From positions 186,001 through 250,000 of the forward strand of contig NZ_WVHS01000005.1 of NCBI RefSeq assembly GCF_009834915.1: a stretch of 64,000 nucleotides of DNA, given 5' to 3'. Under the pieces are notes generated by a model. The model had not been told where the DNA came from, ran no database searches, and saw only the letters and a list, made by a program, of their open reading frames with translations. The position numbers were made by a program, and so were the translations under genes. Shown piece by piece: positions 27,472 to 37,278 of this stretch; the first letter of the stretch is position 1, and each line of letters opens with the position of its first letter. This stretch comes from Hufsiella ginkgonis. Its GTDB lineage: Bacteria > Bacteroidota > Bacteroidia > Sphingobacteriales > Sphingobacteriaceae.

Positions 27472-27492
27472 GCCTAATCAACCTGCAATTGG

Positions 27493-29319
27493 TCAACTTG
27501 TTTTTTCATCCGCCTTTTCCCTTCGCTCCCGGCGTTCCTGCCGCTTTTTCCGGCGCCCGGCACGCTTCTCCTTGCGTTCCTGTTTCTTGTTTTCTTTTAC
27601 CTTCTCCGTACCGGGTGGCGCCTTTTCCGGGATCATGCCCAGGCCGATGCTCTCCTTAATGCCTAGGAACACTGTTTTCCACAAAACATTAAAAAAAGAA
27701 GAATAGGGCGGCCTGTCGAACTTAACAGCGGCCACCCGGAGCGGCTCGCCCGGCGATGGGTTGTCATTCTTCACCAGCGCCACGTTGGCTAACAAAGAAA
27801 GGATCCCGTTCTTTTTTAAATGTCCATCTTCTTTGTCCTTTTTCAGGAGCCTGATCTTCAGGTCGCGGTAGGTGAGCCTTAGCGTTCCCCGGGTACCAAA
27901 ACGGTTGCCATGCGCCTGGTAAACGGCCCTGGTTACGTATCCGGACGCGATTTCCAGCATGCTCATCGGCCGGCTAAGTGAATTGAGCCCGGCGAGGTCG
28001 AGATTGGCGGCAGATCCCCGGAAGCTAAATGCCGCGTCGGGATCCGCCAGGTTGAAATCTATCTGCATCGACATGGGCGTTTTGCCCATCAGCAGCGCGG
28101 AAACCCGCGCATACGCGTGATGGTTTTTCGCCAGGCTTAGCGAATCGTTGGTCACATTGCGGATACTGCCGTTAAATGCGCGGAACGCCACGGTGCCATT
28201 CTGACCGGAAACCGGGTTAAATTCGGAATACGTTACCGCGCTTCGTTTAATGAACAAGGTATCGATCCGCACATTCAGCGGCAGCTTTTTGAGCACTACA
28301 TGCGGGAAATTAACCCACTTATCGATGGCTGGCGGCGGCAGCTCCCGGTTCAGGAAGACCTTCGCCCGGGCGCCGCTTACGGTCATCGACGGGGCGAACA
28401 GGCGCTCGTCGCTGTCCAGCAGCCTGAAGTCCATACCCTTTAACAGGATCTCGTCGAACCGCAGGTCGTAGCGGTCATGCTGGACTTTGTATTTTCGGGA
28501 AAATGCCAATTCCGGGAGCCGGGGCGTCATCGCGAATCCTTTCAACCGGGTATATCCATGCTGCGTAGAAGCCGATAGCTCCTCAAATCGCATCGTGTAC
28601 ATGCCATCGGACGTATGTTGCCGGTAGTTTTTTAGCTGTACGAAAATATCACGCGTACCGTAAAAGCGTTGCTTATCCCCGGCCGAAACCGAATCGACCA
28701 GCAGATCGGTCACTTTTATGGCCATTTCCTTAAACGCGTTGGCGGTATGCCTGGCCTTCCGGTTATCGTTAATCGTTACATCCGCGTGGTAAAACACGAT
28801 CTCGCCCACCGAGACGGAATGCAGCGCCTCCGGTAAACGCCGGTAAAGCGGCCGGTTGGGAGCAACGGGCTTCCTGGCAGTTTGGGGGCGGTAACGCGTG
28901 ATGACCAGCTTCGGCTGATCGAAAATGATCGCGTTAATCTCCAGTCGCTTCTTAAAGTAAGCGGTAAGCGGACGGGTACGCTCCAGTACCAACGTCTTTA
29001 GCGAAATGTCATACAGCGATCCCGGGCCCAGGCCCGCCTCCCGCATTCTCCGGTAAACGGCCGTATCGGGTTTAAAAATAATGTTGGTGAACGCCACGTT
29101 ACCGGTAAAGAGGTTGAGGCGCATGTCGTCGAAACTGATAGAATAAAGAGAATCGGTCCCCTTCGTTACCGCTTCCCGCAGGCGCGACGAGATCATCGGC
29201 TTCCACGCGGCAGCCAGGTATAAGGCCGCGGCCAGCACCAGCAACGCAATGCCCCCGAAGATCCCCATCACCCATTTCAAGGCTTTCGGAATGCGGCGGA
29301 CACTGAATTTTCTTTCCAT
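27493..29319 (-). CDS. AsmA-like envelope protein, copy 1, with Lys/Arg/Glu-rich tail
   Basis: A 608-residue paralogue of the following gene, 21 bases apart on the same strand. It has an N-terminal helix ([20 protein letters not shown]) and a beta-rich body with [47 protein letters not shown] and [10 protein letters not shown] in the same order as its partner, then a charged tail ([18 protein letters not shown]). The pair probably arose by tandem duplication. The gene is divergent from miaB. Confidence 0.65.
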   Translation of the reverse strand: MERKFSVRRIPKALKWVMGIFGGIALLVLAAALYLAAAWKPMISSRLREAVTKGTDSLYSISFDDMRLNLFTGNVAFTNIIFKPDTAVYRRMREAGLGPGSLYDISLKTLVLERTRPLTAYFKKRLEINAIIFDQPKLVITRYRPQTARKPVAPNRPLYRRLPEALHSVSVGEIVFYHADVTINDNRKARHTANAFKEMAIKVTDLLVDSVSAGDKQRFYGTRDIFVQLKNYRQHTSDGMYTMRFEELSASTQHGYTRLKGFAMTPRLPELAFSRKYKVQHDRYDLRFDEILLKGMDFRLLDSDERLFAPSMTVSGARAKVFLNRELPPPAIDKWVNFPHVVLKKLPLNVRIDTLFIKRSAVTYSEFNPVSGQNGTVAFRAFNGSIRNVTNDSLSLAKNHHAYARVSALLMGKTPMSMQIDFNLADPDAAFSFRGSAANLDLAGLNSLSRPMSMLEIASGYVTRAVYQAHGNRFGTRGTLRLTYRDLKIRLLKKDKEDGHLKKNGILSLLANVALVKNDNPSPGEPLRVAAVKFDRPPYSSFFNVLWKTVFLGIKESIGLGMIPEKAPPGTEKVKENKKQERKEKRAGRRKKRQERRERREKADEKTS

Positions 29320-29434
29320 TCGTTAAAAAGAGCGACACAAATACAAGTGATTTCTTATAAGCCGGTGCCTTCTTTTAACGCTCCTGGCCCGATAAGGTTT
29401 TTACTGCCAAACTGTCATTTAACAAAAAAATCCC

Positions 29435-29442
29435 TACTTTTG
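29435..29442 (+). promoter_or_regulatory. -7 box of miaB
   Basis: TACTTTTG matches TAnnTTTG exactly and lies 18 bases before the miaB ATG, within the context ACTTTTGCAG common in Bacteroidota promoters. No TTG is seen at the usual -33 position. It supports ATG 29461 as the start instead of the longer frame from 29347. Confidence 0.5.
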
Positions 29443-29460
29443 CAGTCCAATTTAGTACAA

Positions 29461-30924
29461 ATGGTTAATCCGGAGATCAGCGAAAACGATACGATACATA
29501 CCGCCGCCCGGCATGATGAGTCGCGCCAGGGCGAGGCGCTGGTGCTGGAAGTATCCATAACGGCCAGGGCAGGCAGGAAGCTTTATATCGAAAGCTATGG
29601 CTGCGCCATGAATTTCTCGGATAGCGAGATCGTAGCTTCCATTATGGCAGGTGAGGGTTTCCAGACCACGGGCGACTTCCGCGAGGCAGATGTGATCTTT
29701 ATCAACACCTGTTCTATCCGCGAAAATGCGGAAGTCAGGGTACGCAACCGCCTGAAAGAATTCGGCGCCGCCAAACAGAAAAACCCGGGCATGACCGTAG
29801 GCGTACTTGGCTGTATGGCCGAACGCCTGAAATCGAAGTTCCTCGACGAAGAGAAGCTCGTTGACCTGGTGGTCGGACCGGATGCCTACCGCGACCTGCC
29901 GAACCTGGTGGGCAGGGCCGATGAAGGTGAACGCGCCGTAAACGTGTTGCTCTCGCGGGAAGAAACCTATGCAGACATCAGCCCGGTGAGGCTGAACTCG
30001 AACGGGATCACCGCTTTTATCTCCATCATGCGCGGATGCGACAACATGTGCTCTTTCTGTGTCGTGCCTTTTACCCGTGGCAGGGAACGCAGCCGCGACC
30101 CGCAATCCATCGTACAGGAGGCCCGCGGCCTGTTTGAAAAAGGCTATAAAGAGATCACCCTGCTGGGACAGAACGTGGACTCGTATAAGTATAAAACCGC
30201 TTCCGCCGAAGGCGAAACCGCCGAAGCCCCGGCAGTTAATTTTGCCGGGTTGCTGGAGCTGGTGGCGCAGGTAAGCCCGGAGCTTCGCATCAGGTTCTCT
30301 ACCTCGCATCCCAAAGACATTACCGACGAAGTGCTGCATACCATCGCTAGACACGGCAACATCTGTAACTATATTCACCTCCCCGTGCAGTCGGGCAACT
30401 CGAGGGTGCTAGGGTTGATGAACCGCACCTACGACCGCCAATGGTATATGGAACGGGTGAACGCCATCCGCCGGATCATCCCCGGGTGCGGGATCTCTAC
30501 GGACGTGATCACCGGATTCTGCACGGAGACCGAAGAAGAGCACCAGGAAACCCTGAGCATGATGGAGTTCGTGCAATACGACTATGCCTATATGTTCTCT
30601 TATTCCGAGCGCCCGGGCACACTGGCCGCCAAACGTTATGCCGACGACATCCCGGAAGAAATAAAAAAACGTCGCCTCACAGAAGTGGTTAACCTGCAGC
30701 GTACGCATTCGCACGTCCGGTTAAAGGAACAGGTGGGCTCCATACACCGCGTACTGATCGAAGGTTTCTCTAAGAAATCAGACAAGGACTACTGCGGCCG
30801 CAATGACCGAAACGCCATGGTGGTTTTCCCGGTAAGCGAACGCTTCAAACCCGGTGAATATGTAAACGTGTTCGTAGACCGGTGCACACCGGCTACGCTT
30901 CTTGGTACAATCATTAATGGTTGA
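29461..30924 (+). CDS. miaB: tRNA-2-methylthio-N6-dimethylallyladenosine synthase
   Basis: A radical-SAM methylthiotransferase that modifies i6A37 in tRNAs reading UNN codons. It has 487 residues from ATG 29461. The N-terminal UPF0004 domain supplies cysteines, beginning with C48 in [11 protein letters not shown], then [11 protein letters not shown] and [10 protein letters not shown]; the radical-SAM cluster cysteines are C193, C197 and C200 in [20 protein letters not shown]; a TRAM domain closes the protein. The chosen start follows the promoter box. Confidence 0.96.
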   Translation: MVNPEISENDTIHTAARHDESRQGEALVLEVSITARAGRKLYIESYGCAMNFSDSEIVASIMAGEGFQTTGDFREADVIFINTCSIRENAEVRVRNRLKEFGAAKQKNPGMTVGVLGCMAERLKSKFLDEEKLVDLVVGPDAYRDLPNLVGRADEGERAVNVLLSREETYADISPVRLNSNGITAFISIMRGCDNMCSFCVVPFTRGRERSRDPQSIVQEARGLFEKGYKEITLLGQNVDSYKYKTASAEGETAEAPAVNFAGLLELVAQVSPELRIRFSTSHPKDITDEVLHTIARHGNICNYIHLPVQSGNSRVLGLMNRTYDRQWYMERVNAIRRIIPGCGISTDVITGFCTETEEEHQETLSMMEFVQYDYAYMFSYSERPGTLAAKRYADDIPEEIKKRRLTEVVNLQRTHSHVRLKEQVGSIHRVLIEGFSKKSDKDYCGRNDRNAMVVFPVSERFKPGEYVNVFVDRCTPATLLGTIING

Positions 30925-30925
30925 A

Positions 30926-31002
30926 GGTTTAAAGTTTAAGGTTGCGGCTAACTGCGCTTTGTTAAGCTCCCGACCTAAAACCCCGAACCCCAAACCCTAA
31001 GC
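30926..31002. repeat. Imperfect intergenic inverted repeat (miaB / sigma-54 gene)
   Basis: The left side reads GGTTTAAAGTTTAAGGTTG and the right side CCCCGAACCCCAAACCCTAA; the reverse complement of the right arm repeats the same GGTTT/GGGTT pattern. The arms are only partly complementary. It looks like one of several decayed or variable intergenic inverted repeats in this window. Confidence 0.35.
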
Positions 31003-31013
31003 GCCAACTATAC

Positions 31014-32252
31014 ATGGACGTACAAGACATTAAAAACCGGTTTGGCATTATTGGGAACTCGCCCCTGCTGAACCGCGCCATAGACATTGCGAGACAAGTG
31101 GCCCCTACCGATATTTCCGTACTCATTACCGGCGAAAGCGGGAGCGGTAAGGAAGTATTTTCTCACATCATCCATTCCATGAGCTCGCGGAAACACGGGC
31201 CGTTTATTGCGGTTAACTGCGGAGCGATACCCGAAGGCACTATAGATTCTGAACTCTTCGGACACGAGAAAGGGTCGTTTACCGGTGCGCACGAGGCCCG
31301 CAAGGGCTACTTTGAAGTAGTGAACGGCGGTACCATCTTCCTCGACGAGGTAGCCGAGCTGCCACTGGGAACACAGGCCCGTTTGCTGCGTGTGCTAGAA
31401 ACAGGCGAATACCTGCGCGTAGGCTCCTCGAAAGTGCAGAAAACCAATGTACGTGTGATCGCCGCCACCAACGTCGATGTATACGATGCGGTAAAAAACG
31501 GCAAGTTCAGGGAAGACCTTTACTATCGCCTTAATACCGTGCCGCTTAAAATTCCCCCGCTTCGCGAAAGGAAGGACGATATATACCTGATCTTCAGGAA
31601 ATTCATCGCCGATTTTACGGATAAATACCGGAGCCCCAACGTACAGCTGGATGATGCGGCCCAGCAAATGCTTGTAAATTACGCCTGGCCCGGCAACGTA
31701 CGGCAGCTAAAGAATATCGCCGAACAGATCGCCGTGCTGGAAAAAGACAGGAACCTTACCGCTTCGTCCATGCTCAATTACATCCCCGTTGAATCCGGCA
31801 GCAACCTTCCCATGCGGGTAAGCCGGCAGGGAAGCGAAGACCTTTCGGAAAGAGATATCCTCTATAAAGTGCTTTTCGATATGAAACGCGACATGGTTGA
31901 GCTGAAGAAACTGGTTGCCGAGATCATCAGCAACGGCGGAAGCGCATCGGCCATTGCCAATCCACAGCTCATCAACCAGCTTTACCGCGACATCGAACTG
32001 CCGGTAAACGAACAATCTACGTTAACCATTCACACCCCGGTACCGGTACCACAGCACCAGGCGGCCGAGGAGTTCGACATCACGCACCACGACGAAGAAG
32101 CCGAGGAGTCCCTTTCGCTGATCGATAAAGAATCGGACCTGATCCGTAAAGCGTTAAAAAAACACCGCGGAAAACGCAAGATGGCGGCAAAAGAACTCGG
32201 CATCTCCGAACGCACCCTGTACCGCAAGATCAAAGAACTGAACCTTTCATAA
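31014..32252 (+). CDS. Sigma-54 interaction domain transcriptional activator
   Basis: An AAA+ bacterial enhancer-binding protein of 412 residues. Unlike NtrC it has no N-terminal receiver: the AAA+ domain starts at about residue 8. Walker A is GESGSGKE (40-47), the sigma-54 contact loop GSFTGA is at 87-92, Walker B is GGTIFLDEVAE, and the arginine-finger region is REDLYYRLNTVPLKIPPLRE. A linker of about 100 residues leads to a Fis-type helix-turn-helix (KMAAKELGISERTLYRKIKE). It is followed 23 bases later by lptE. Activity may be controlled by a partner protein. Confidence 0.93.
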   Translation: MDVQDIKNRFGIIGNSPLLNRAIDIARQVAPTDISVLITGESGSGKEVFSHIIHSMSSRKHGPFIAVNCGAIPEGTIDSELFGHEKGSFTGAHEARKGYFEVVNGGTIFLDEVAELPLGTQARLLRVLETGEYLRVGSSKVQKTNVRVIAATNVDVYDAVKNGKFREDLYYRLNTVPLKIPPLRERKDDIYLIFRKFIADFTDKYRSPNVQLDDAAQQMLVNYAWPGNVRQLKNIAEQIAVLEKDRNLTASSMLNYIPVESGSNLPMRVSRQGSEDLSERDILYKVLFDMKRDMVELKKLVAEIISNGGSASAIANPQLINQLYRDIELPVNEQSTLTIHTPVPVPQHQAAEEFDITHHDEEAEESLSLIDKESDLIRKALKKHRGKRKMAAKELGISERTLYRKIKELNLS

Positions 32253-32275
32253 TATTCCATTAAGAAATACGCGCA

Positions 32276-32785
32276 ATGAACAAAAGGGCCAAACATATTG
32301 CCGGGAACCTGGTGCTGCTGCTGGTGCTCTTTAGCCAGGGATGCGGAGTTTACTCATTGGGAGGTATTAAAGTGCCTCCGGAAATGAAGACCGTTTCCGT
32401 ACAGTTTTTCGAAAATAATGCACCGCTGGTGGTACCTGACCTGGCGCGAAAGCTGACCGAGGCCCTCAAAGACCGGATCAGGAGCCAGTCGTCACTAAGT
32501 ATCGTGACCGCCAACGGACACGGCAATTTCGAGAGCAGGATCACCGATTACAGCATCGCTCCCAAAGCCATCCAGGGCAACGACCGCGCAGGGTTACTAA
32601 GGCTCACCATTACGGTGAACGTTAAATATACCAACGTATTCAAGAAGGAAGATGAATTTGAACAGTCGTTCTCCAGGTATTTCGACTTCCCCCCCCCGGT
32701 GCAGGCGCAGGAAACCAATGCGATCTCGAAGGTGAACGTGATGCTTACGGAAGATATTTTTAACCGCGCTTTTGCGAATTGGTAG
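32276..32785 (+). CDS. lptE: LptE-family LPS assembly lipoprotein
   Basis: An outer-membrane lipoprotein of 169 residues that would plug LptD during lipopolysaccharide insertion. The signal peptide ends in a lipobox with Cys (LFSQGCGVYSL). The fold-defining segment VPPEMKTVSVQFFENNAPLV and the later SSLSIVTANGHGNFESRITD agree with the Bacteroidota LptE family. It is between the sigma-54 activator and an acidic repeat protein. LptD is not in the window. Confidence 0.85.
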   Translation: MNKRAKHIAGNLVLLLVLFSQGCGVYSLGGIKVPPEMKTVSVQFFENNAPLVVPDLARKLTEALKDRIRSQSSLSIVTANGHGNFESRITDYSIAPKAIQGNDRAGLLRLTITVNVKYTNVFKKEDEFEQSFSRYFDFPPPVQAQETNAISKVNVMLTEDIFNRAFANW

Positions 32786-32815
32786 GCATTTTGCTTATTT
32801 TACGACGATAAATTA

Positions 32816-34258
32816 ATGGAGCAGGTGGAACAATTGAATTACAGGGAAGAGTTTAACAGGGTTGTTTCCGCTTACCTTGAAAACCCTGACCTTACCCCCG
32901 TACCGGACCTCCCTGTTCTGAATTCGCTCATTGAACGGTTCCCGTTTTGCCAGCTGCTCTATCTTGTAAGAACGGCAGCGAGCAGGACCGATGGTAATGC
33001 CTTCAAAGAACAGCTGGCCAAAACGGCGGTATACATGCCGCAGCGCGGGGTACTCTTCAAAGCCCTTCACCGGCCGGAAGAGTGGCGAAAACAGCTGAAA
33101 GAACATCTCCCGCACCCTGCATCGATCCACGGGGAGAACGCGGAAATCCCGGAAGAGCCTGCCGGGAATGAACCTGCTGAGGCGGACCCGGGAATGTTAC
33201 CCGAAGATGGCAGCTCTCCGGGAACTCCTGCTGCTGAAGAAACAACTTTTACGCCTCCTTCGGCAAATGAAGGAGAACCGGCACCCGAAGAGCAACTGTA
33301 TACCGAAACGTCCGACAACAGCTTACCGCAAAACAACGCAGCTGAACCGGCTGCCACCAATAGTGAGCATGAAGCGCCGGGAATAGAAACGGTGGTACCC
33401 GAAGCGGAAACGCCTCTAACAGAGGAGACCGCGCCGGAACCACAGGAGATAGAGACCACCATCCCGGAGGCGGAAGCACCTGCGCCTGAAAAAGAAGATG
33501 GCGCTGCACCCGCATGGCAACCTGAAACGGTAATACCCCAGGCGGAAGAACCCGCCATGGCTGCCGGTGAGCAAAATGCGACAAAGCTTACCCGGGATGA
33601 TATCCAGGCCGAAAGAATGATCATAGACAGTATCGCAGAGGCTGACTTTTTTGCTTTCGAACGCTCGTTGGCGGACCCGCTCGAGGCAGAACACGCCGGT
33701 AATGAAGAGCCTGCGTTAGAAAACCCGGGAGAATCCGCTCCGGTAAACCGCGAGGTTTCTAAGTACGACGACGATAAAATGCCCTATACCTTCCTGTGGT
33801 GGCTAAGTAAGACCCGCAAAAAGCACGCGCAAACCTACCAGCCGTACGTAAATCTGTATCCTGACTATAAAAAAAACCTGGATAAAGCACTGAATCACCA
33901 GATCATCGAGAATATTTTTCACCTGAAAACACAACTGGATGACCCGGATTACGTGATGCCTCCCAATACGGTAGAGTTCGAGATCAAGCGTAAAGACGAC
34001 CAGATCATCGAACGCTTCTTAAAGGAAGAACCACAGATCAAGCCGCCGAAGGCCGAAAAGATCGATACCGAGAATAAAGCACGCAAGAGCTCCGAGGATC
34101 CTAACGACGTTGTATCAGAAACATTGGCGCGCATCTATTCAGATCAGATGCTATATTACAAGGCCATAGATACATACAAAAAATTAAGCTTGAAATTCCC
34201 GGAAAAAAGCGCTTACTTTGCCGACCAAATAAAAGAACTGGAAAAAAAAGTCAATTAA
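32816..34258 (+). CDS. Acidic Pro/Glu-rich protein with C-terminal TPR-like helices
   Basis: A 480-residue protein without signal peptide. The N-terminal ~100 residues are helical (REEFNRVVSAYLENPDLTPV, FPFCQLLYLVRTAA). Residues ~105-260 are low-complexity Glu/Pro/Ala with imperfect repeats of the form IET-PEAE-P. The C-terminus has a TPR-like unit (ARIYSDQMLYYKAIDTYKKL) and ends in a charged helix. The gene lies in a block with lptE and secG that I believe is kept in many Bacteroidota. Function unknown; probably cytoplasmic. Confidence 0.75.
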   Translation: MEQVEQLNYREEFNRVVSAYLENPDLTPVPDLPVLNSLIERFPFCQLLYLVRTAASRTDGNAFKEQLAKTAVYMPQRGVLFKALHRPEEWRKQLKEHLPHPASIHGENAEIPEEPAGNEPAEADPGMLPEDGSSPGTPAAEETTFTPPSANEGEPAPEEQLYTETSDNSLPQNNAAEPAATNSEHEAPGIETVVPEAETPLTEETAPEPQEIETTIPEAEAPAPEKEDGAAPAWQPETVIPQAEEPAMAAGEQNATKLTRDDIQAERMIIDSIAEADFFAFERSLADPLEAEHAGNEEPALENPGESAPVNREVSKYDDDKMPYTFLWWLSKTRKKHAQTYQPYVNLYPDYKKNLDKALNHQIIENIFHLKTQLDDPDYVMPPNTVEFEIKRKDDQIIERFLKEEPQIKPPKAEKIDTENKARKSSEDPNDVVSETLARIYSDQMLYYKAIDTYKKLSLKFPEKSAYFADQIKELEKKVN

Positions 34259-34268
34259 TTCATAAAAT

Positions 34269-34610
34269 ATGTACTTCACTTTAATCATCCTGGCCATTAT
34301 TGTATGCGTGATCCTGGGATTTTTCATCCTGATCCAGAATCCAAAGGGCGGCGGCTTATCGTCAGGATTTTCCGGCTCGAACAACATTATGGGCGTACAG
34401 CGCACCGGCGACTTCCTGGAAAAGGGCACCTGGGTACTTACGGCGTTGCTGATGGTATTCGCCATCGCGATCAATGTAGCCATCCCAAGAGGCGGAGCAG
34501 AAAGCCAGTCGCAGGAACTGCAGAAACAGATCACCAAACCGCAGGTAAATCCACTGTCACAGCCATCAACAGCCCCGCTGCCGGCAGCAAGCGATACCGG
34601 AAAGAAATAA
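34269..34610 (+). CDS. secG: Preprotein translocase subunit SecG
   Basis: An accessory membrane subunit of SecYEG, 113 residues with two transmembrane helices (YFTLIILAIIVCVILGFFIL and WVLTALLMVFAIAINVAI). The loop between them has the family sequence QNPKGGGLSSGFSGSNN. The C-terminal tail is Gln/Pro-rich and variable. It starts 10 bases after the preceding gene and is followed by an intrinsic terminator. Confidence 0.93.
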   Translation: MYFTLIILAIIVCVILGFFILIQNPKGGGLSSGFSGSNNIMGVQRTGDFLEKGTWVLTALLMVFAIAINVAIPRGGAESQSQELQKQITKPQVNPLSQPSTAPLPAASDTGKK

Positions 34611-34625
34611 CCTGTTGCCAGGCTG

Positions 34626-34665
34626 AAATTGCTCACCACCAGATAGCGGTAGTGAGCAATTTTTG
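34626..34665 (+). terminator. Intrinsic terminator of secG
   Basis: An 11-bp stem AAATTGCTCAC / GTGAGCAATTT with a 15-base loop runs into TTTTTGTTTT. It ends the transcript that carries lptE and secG, so groES-groEL must have its own promoter. Confidence 0.85.
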
Positions 34666-34954
34666 TTTTAGGCAGGGGCTTCGGCAGGCTAGCCTGACAG
34701 GAGCAAATAGGTGACCGGGCGTACACGCTGGGGGAAAGTAGTATTTATTAGCCGGAAGCAGAAAGTTAAAACTGAAAGCGTTGGTCAAGCAGTTCAATGG
34801 CTGACACGTTGACATCGTGTAACTCAAATCATGATGTAATGTCTGCCGAAAAGTGAAATTTTGACGTCAAACCCCTTAACTAACCCGATACCGATCGATT
34901 GGCATAATTACTGTGCCCGTTAAGCGATCTCAAAACTTAAATTTTTAATTAGAT
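34666..34954. other. Region upstream of groES with two palindromes
   Basis: Together with the terminator this gap is 344 bases long and has no convincing gene. It holds two perfect palindromes, CAGGCTAGCCTG (34685-34696) and TTGACGTCAA (34861-34870), the latter about 85 bases before groES. No CIRCE element and no exact TAnnTTTG box were found. A sequence resembling a sigma-54 site (TTGGCATAATTACTGTGC) has the wrong GG-GC spacing. The groES promoter must lie here but I cannot place it. Confidence 0.4.
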
Positions 34955-35230
34955 ATGGCATTGAACATTAAACCTATCGGAGACAGAGTAGTAGTTGAAG
35001 CTGCTCCTGCAGAAGAAAAAACCGCTTCAGGGCTTTATATCCCTGATACCGCAAAAGAGAAGCCTCAAAGAGGATTGGTTGTGGCTGTTGGCGAAGGCAA
35101 AAAAGACGAGCCCCTCACAGTTAAAGCCGGCGACCAGGTATTGTATGGCAAATATGCAGGTACCGAAATCACCTATGAAGGCAAGGAATACCTCATTATG
35201 CGCGAATCTGACATCTACGCTGTTCTGTAA
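34955..35230 (+). CDS. groES: Co-chaperonin GroES
   Basis: The lid of the GroEL folding chamber, 91 residues. The family start [20 protein letters not shown] and the mobile loop ([17 protein letters not shown]) are clear, as is the C-terminal [18 protein letters not shown]. The gene lies 48 bases before groEL in the usual bicistronic arrangement. Confidence 0.98.
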   Translation: MALNIKPIGDRVVVEAAPAEEKTASGLYIPDTAKEKPQRGLVVAVGEGKKDEPLTVKAGDQVLYGKYAGTEITYEGKEYLIMRESDIYAVL

Positions 35231-35266
35231 GATCCAAACGACTTTAACTACAAGAAAACGAACTAA

Positions 35267-36922
<1,656 letters not shown>

Positions 36923-36964
36923 TCTAACGTTCATATACGTCGGCCGTTATAAGTCATACGTGAT

Positions 36965-37000
36965 AACCCTGTTCATTAATTTGGACAGGGTTTATTTTTT
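36965..37000 (+). terminator. Intrinsic terminator of groESL
   Basis: An 8-bp stem AACCCTGT / ACAGGGTT with a 12-base loop is followed by TATTTTTTG. It stands in the 356-base gap between groEL and the convergent DUF58 gene. Confidence 0.8.
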
Positions 37001-37118
37001 GATACACCGTTAGCAGGCGAAAACGCCCGGAAAAACGACCTATCCCCTGGGGCGGACCCCTAAAACAATGCCTTTATCATTTTTCTATCAGGAAATAACG
37101 GTTTTATTTGTGCGGCAT

Positions 37119-37126
37119 TAATTTTG
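37119..37126 (+). promoter_or_regulatory. -7 box after groEL, before a 32-codon ORF
   Basis: TAATTTTG followed by CAG matches the -7 consensus exactly. It lies beyond the groEL terminator, on the plus strand, where no known gene follows. No good -33 TTG is seen 17-23 bases upstream. The only downstream reading frame of note is the short ORF at 37140. Confidence 0.4.
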
Positions 37127-37139
37127 CAGCTGTGGGAGT

Positions 37140-37238
37140 ATGAAGTCCTTCCCCCGGAGAAGCCGGCAGATCCCGGTAAAAGTTTTTGAATGGATGGTGC
37201 TCGAAGCGCCACGCCTGCTCGTTAACATGATCGTCTGA
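37140..37238 (+). CDS. Candidate short ORF (32 aa) after groEL
   Basis: The ATG lies 13 bases after an exact -7 box; the ORF encodes a basic N-terminus (MKSFPRRSRQIPVKVF) and a hydrophobic second half (EWMVLEAPRLLVNMIV), ending in TGA. It could be a small amphipathic or membrane peptide, or merely part of a small RNA. No homologue is recognised. No terminator was seen before the convergent DUF58 gene end at 37279. It is a speculative call. Confidence 0.25.
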   Translation: MKSFPRRSRQIPVKVFEWMVLEAPRLLVNMIV

Positions 37239-37278
37239 TCGTTCAGCTTCGCCAGTCTTTCCCTGCGAATTGTTATCC

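Noticed and set aside
29452-30378. Long antisense frame (308 codons) inside miaB
   Set aside because: It is a shadow of miaB; its translation has no recognisable motifs, and miaB's catalytic cysteines confirm the plus-strand frame.
33067-33624. Ser/Gly/Ala-rich antisense frame within the acidic repeat protein gene
   Set aside because: It reflects the GAA/CCG-rich repeats read backwards; the plus-strand gene has a conserved position and helical ends.
34633-34827. 64-codon minus-strand frame in the secG-groES gap
   Set aside because: It covers the secG terminator and has no protein-like features or promoter.
34861-34930. Sigma-54-like site TTGGCATAATTACTGTGC upstream of groES
   Set aside because: The GG and GC dinucleotides are 12 bases apart instead of 10, so it does not fit a -24/-12 promoter, although a sigma-54 activator is encoded nearby.
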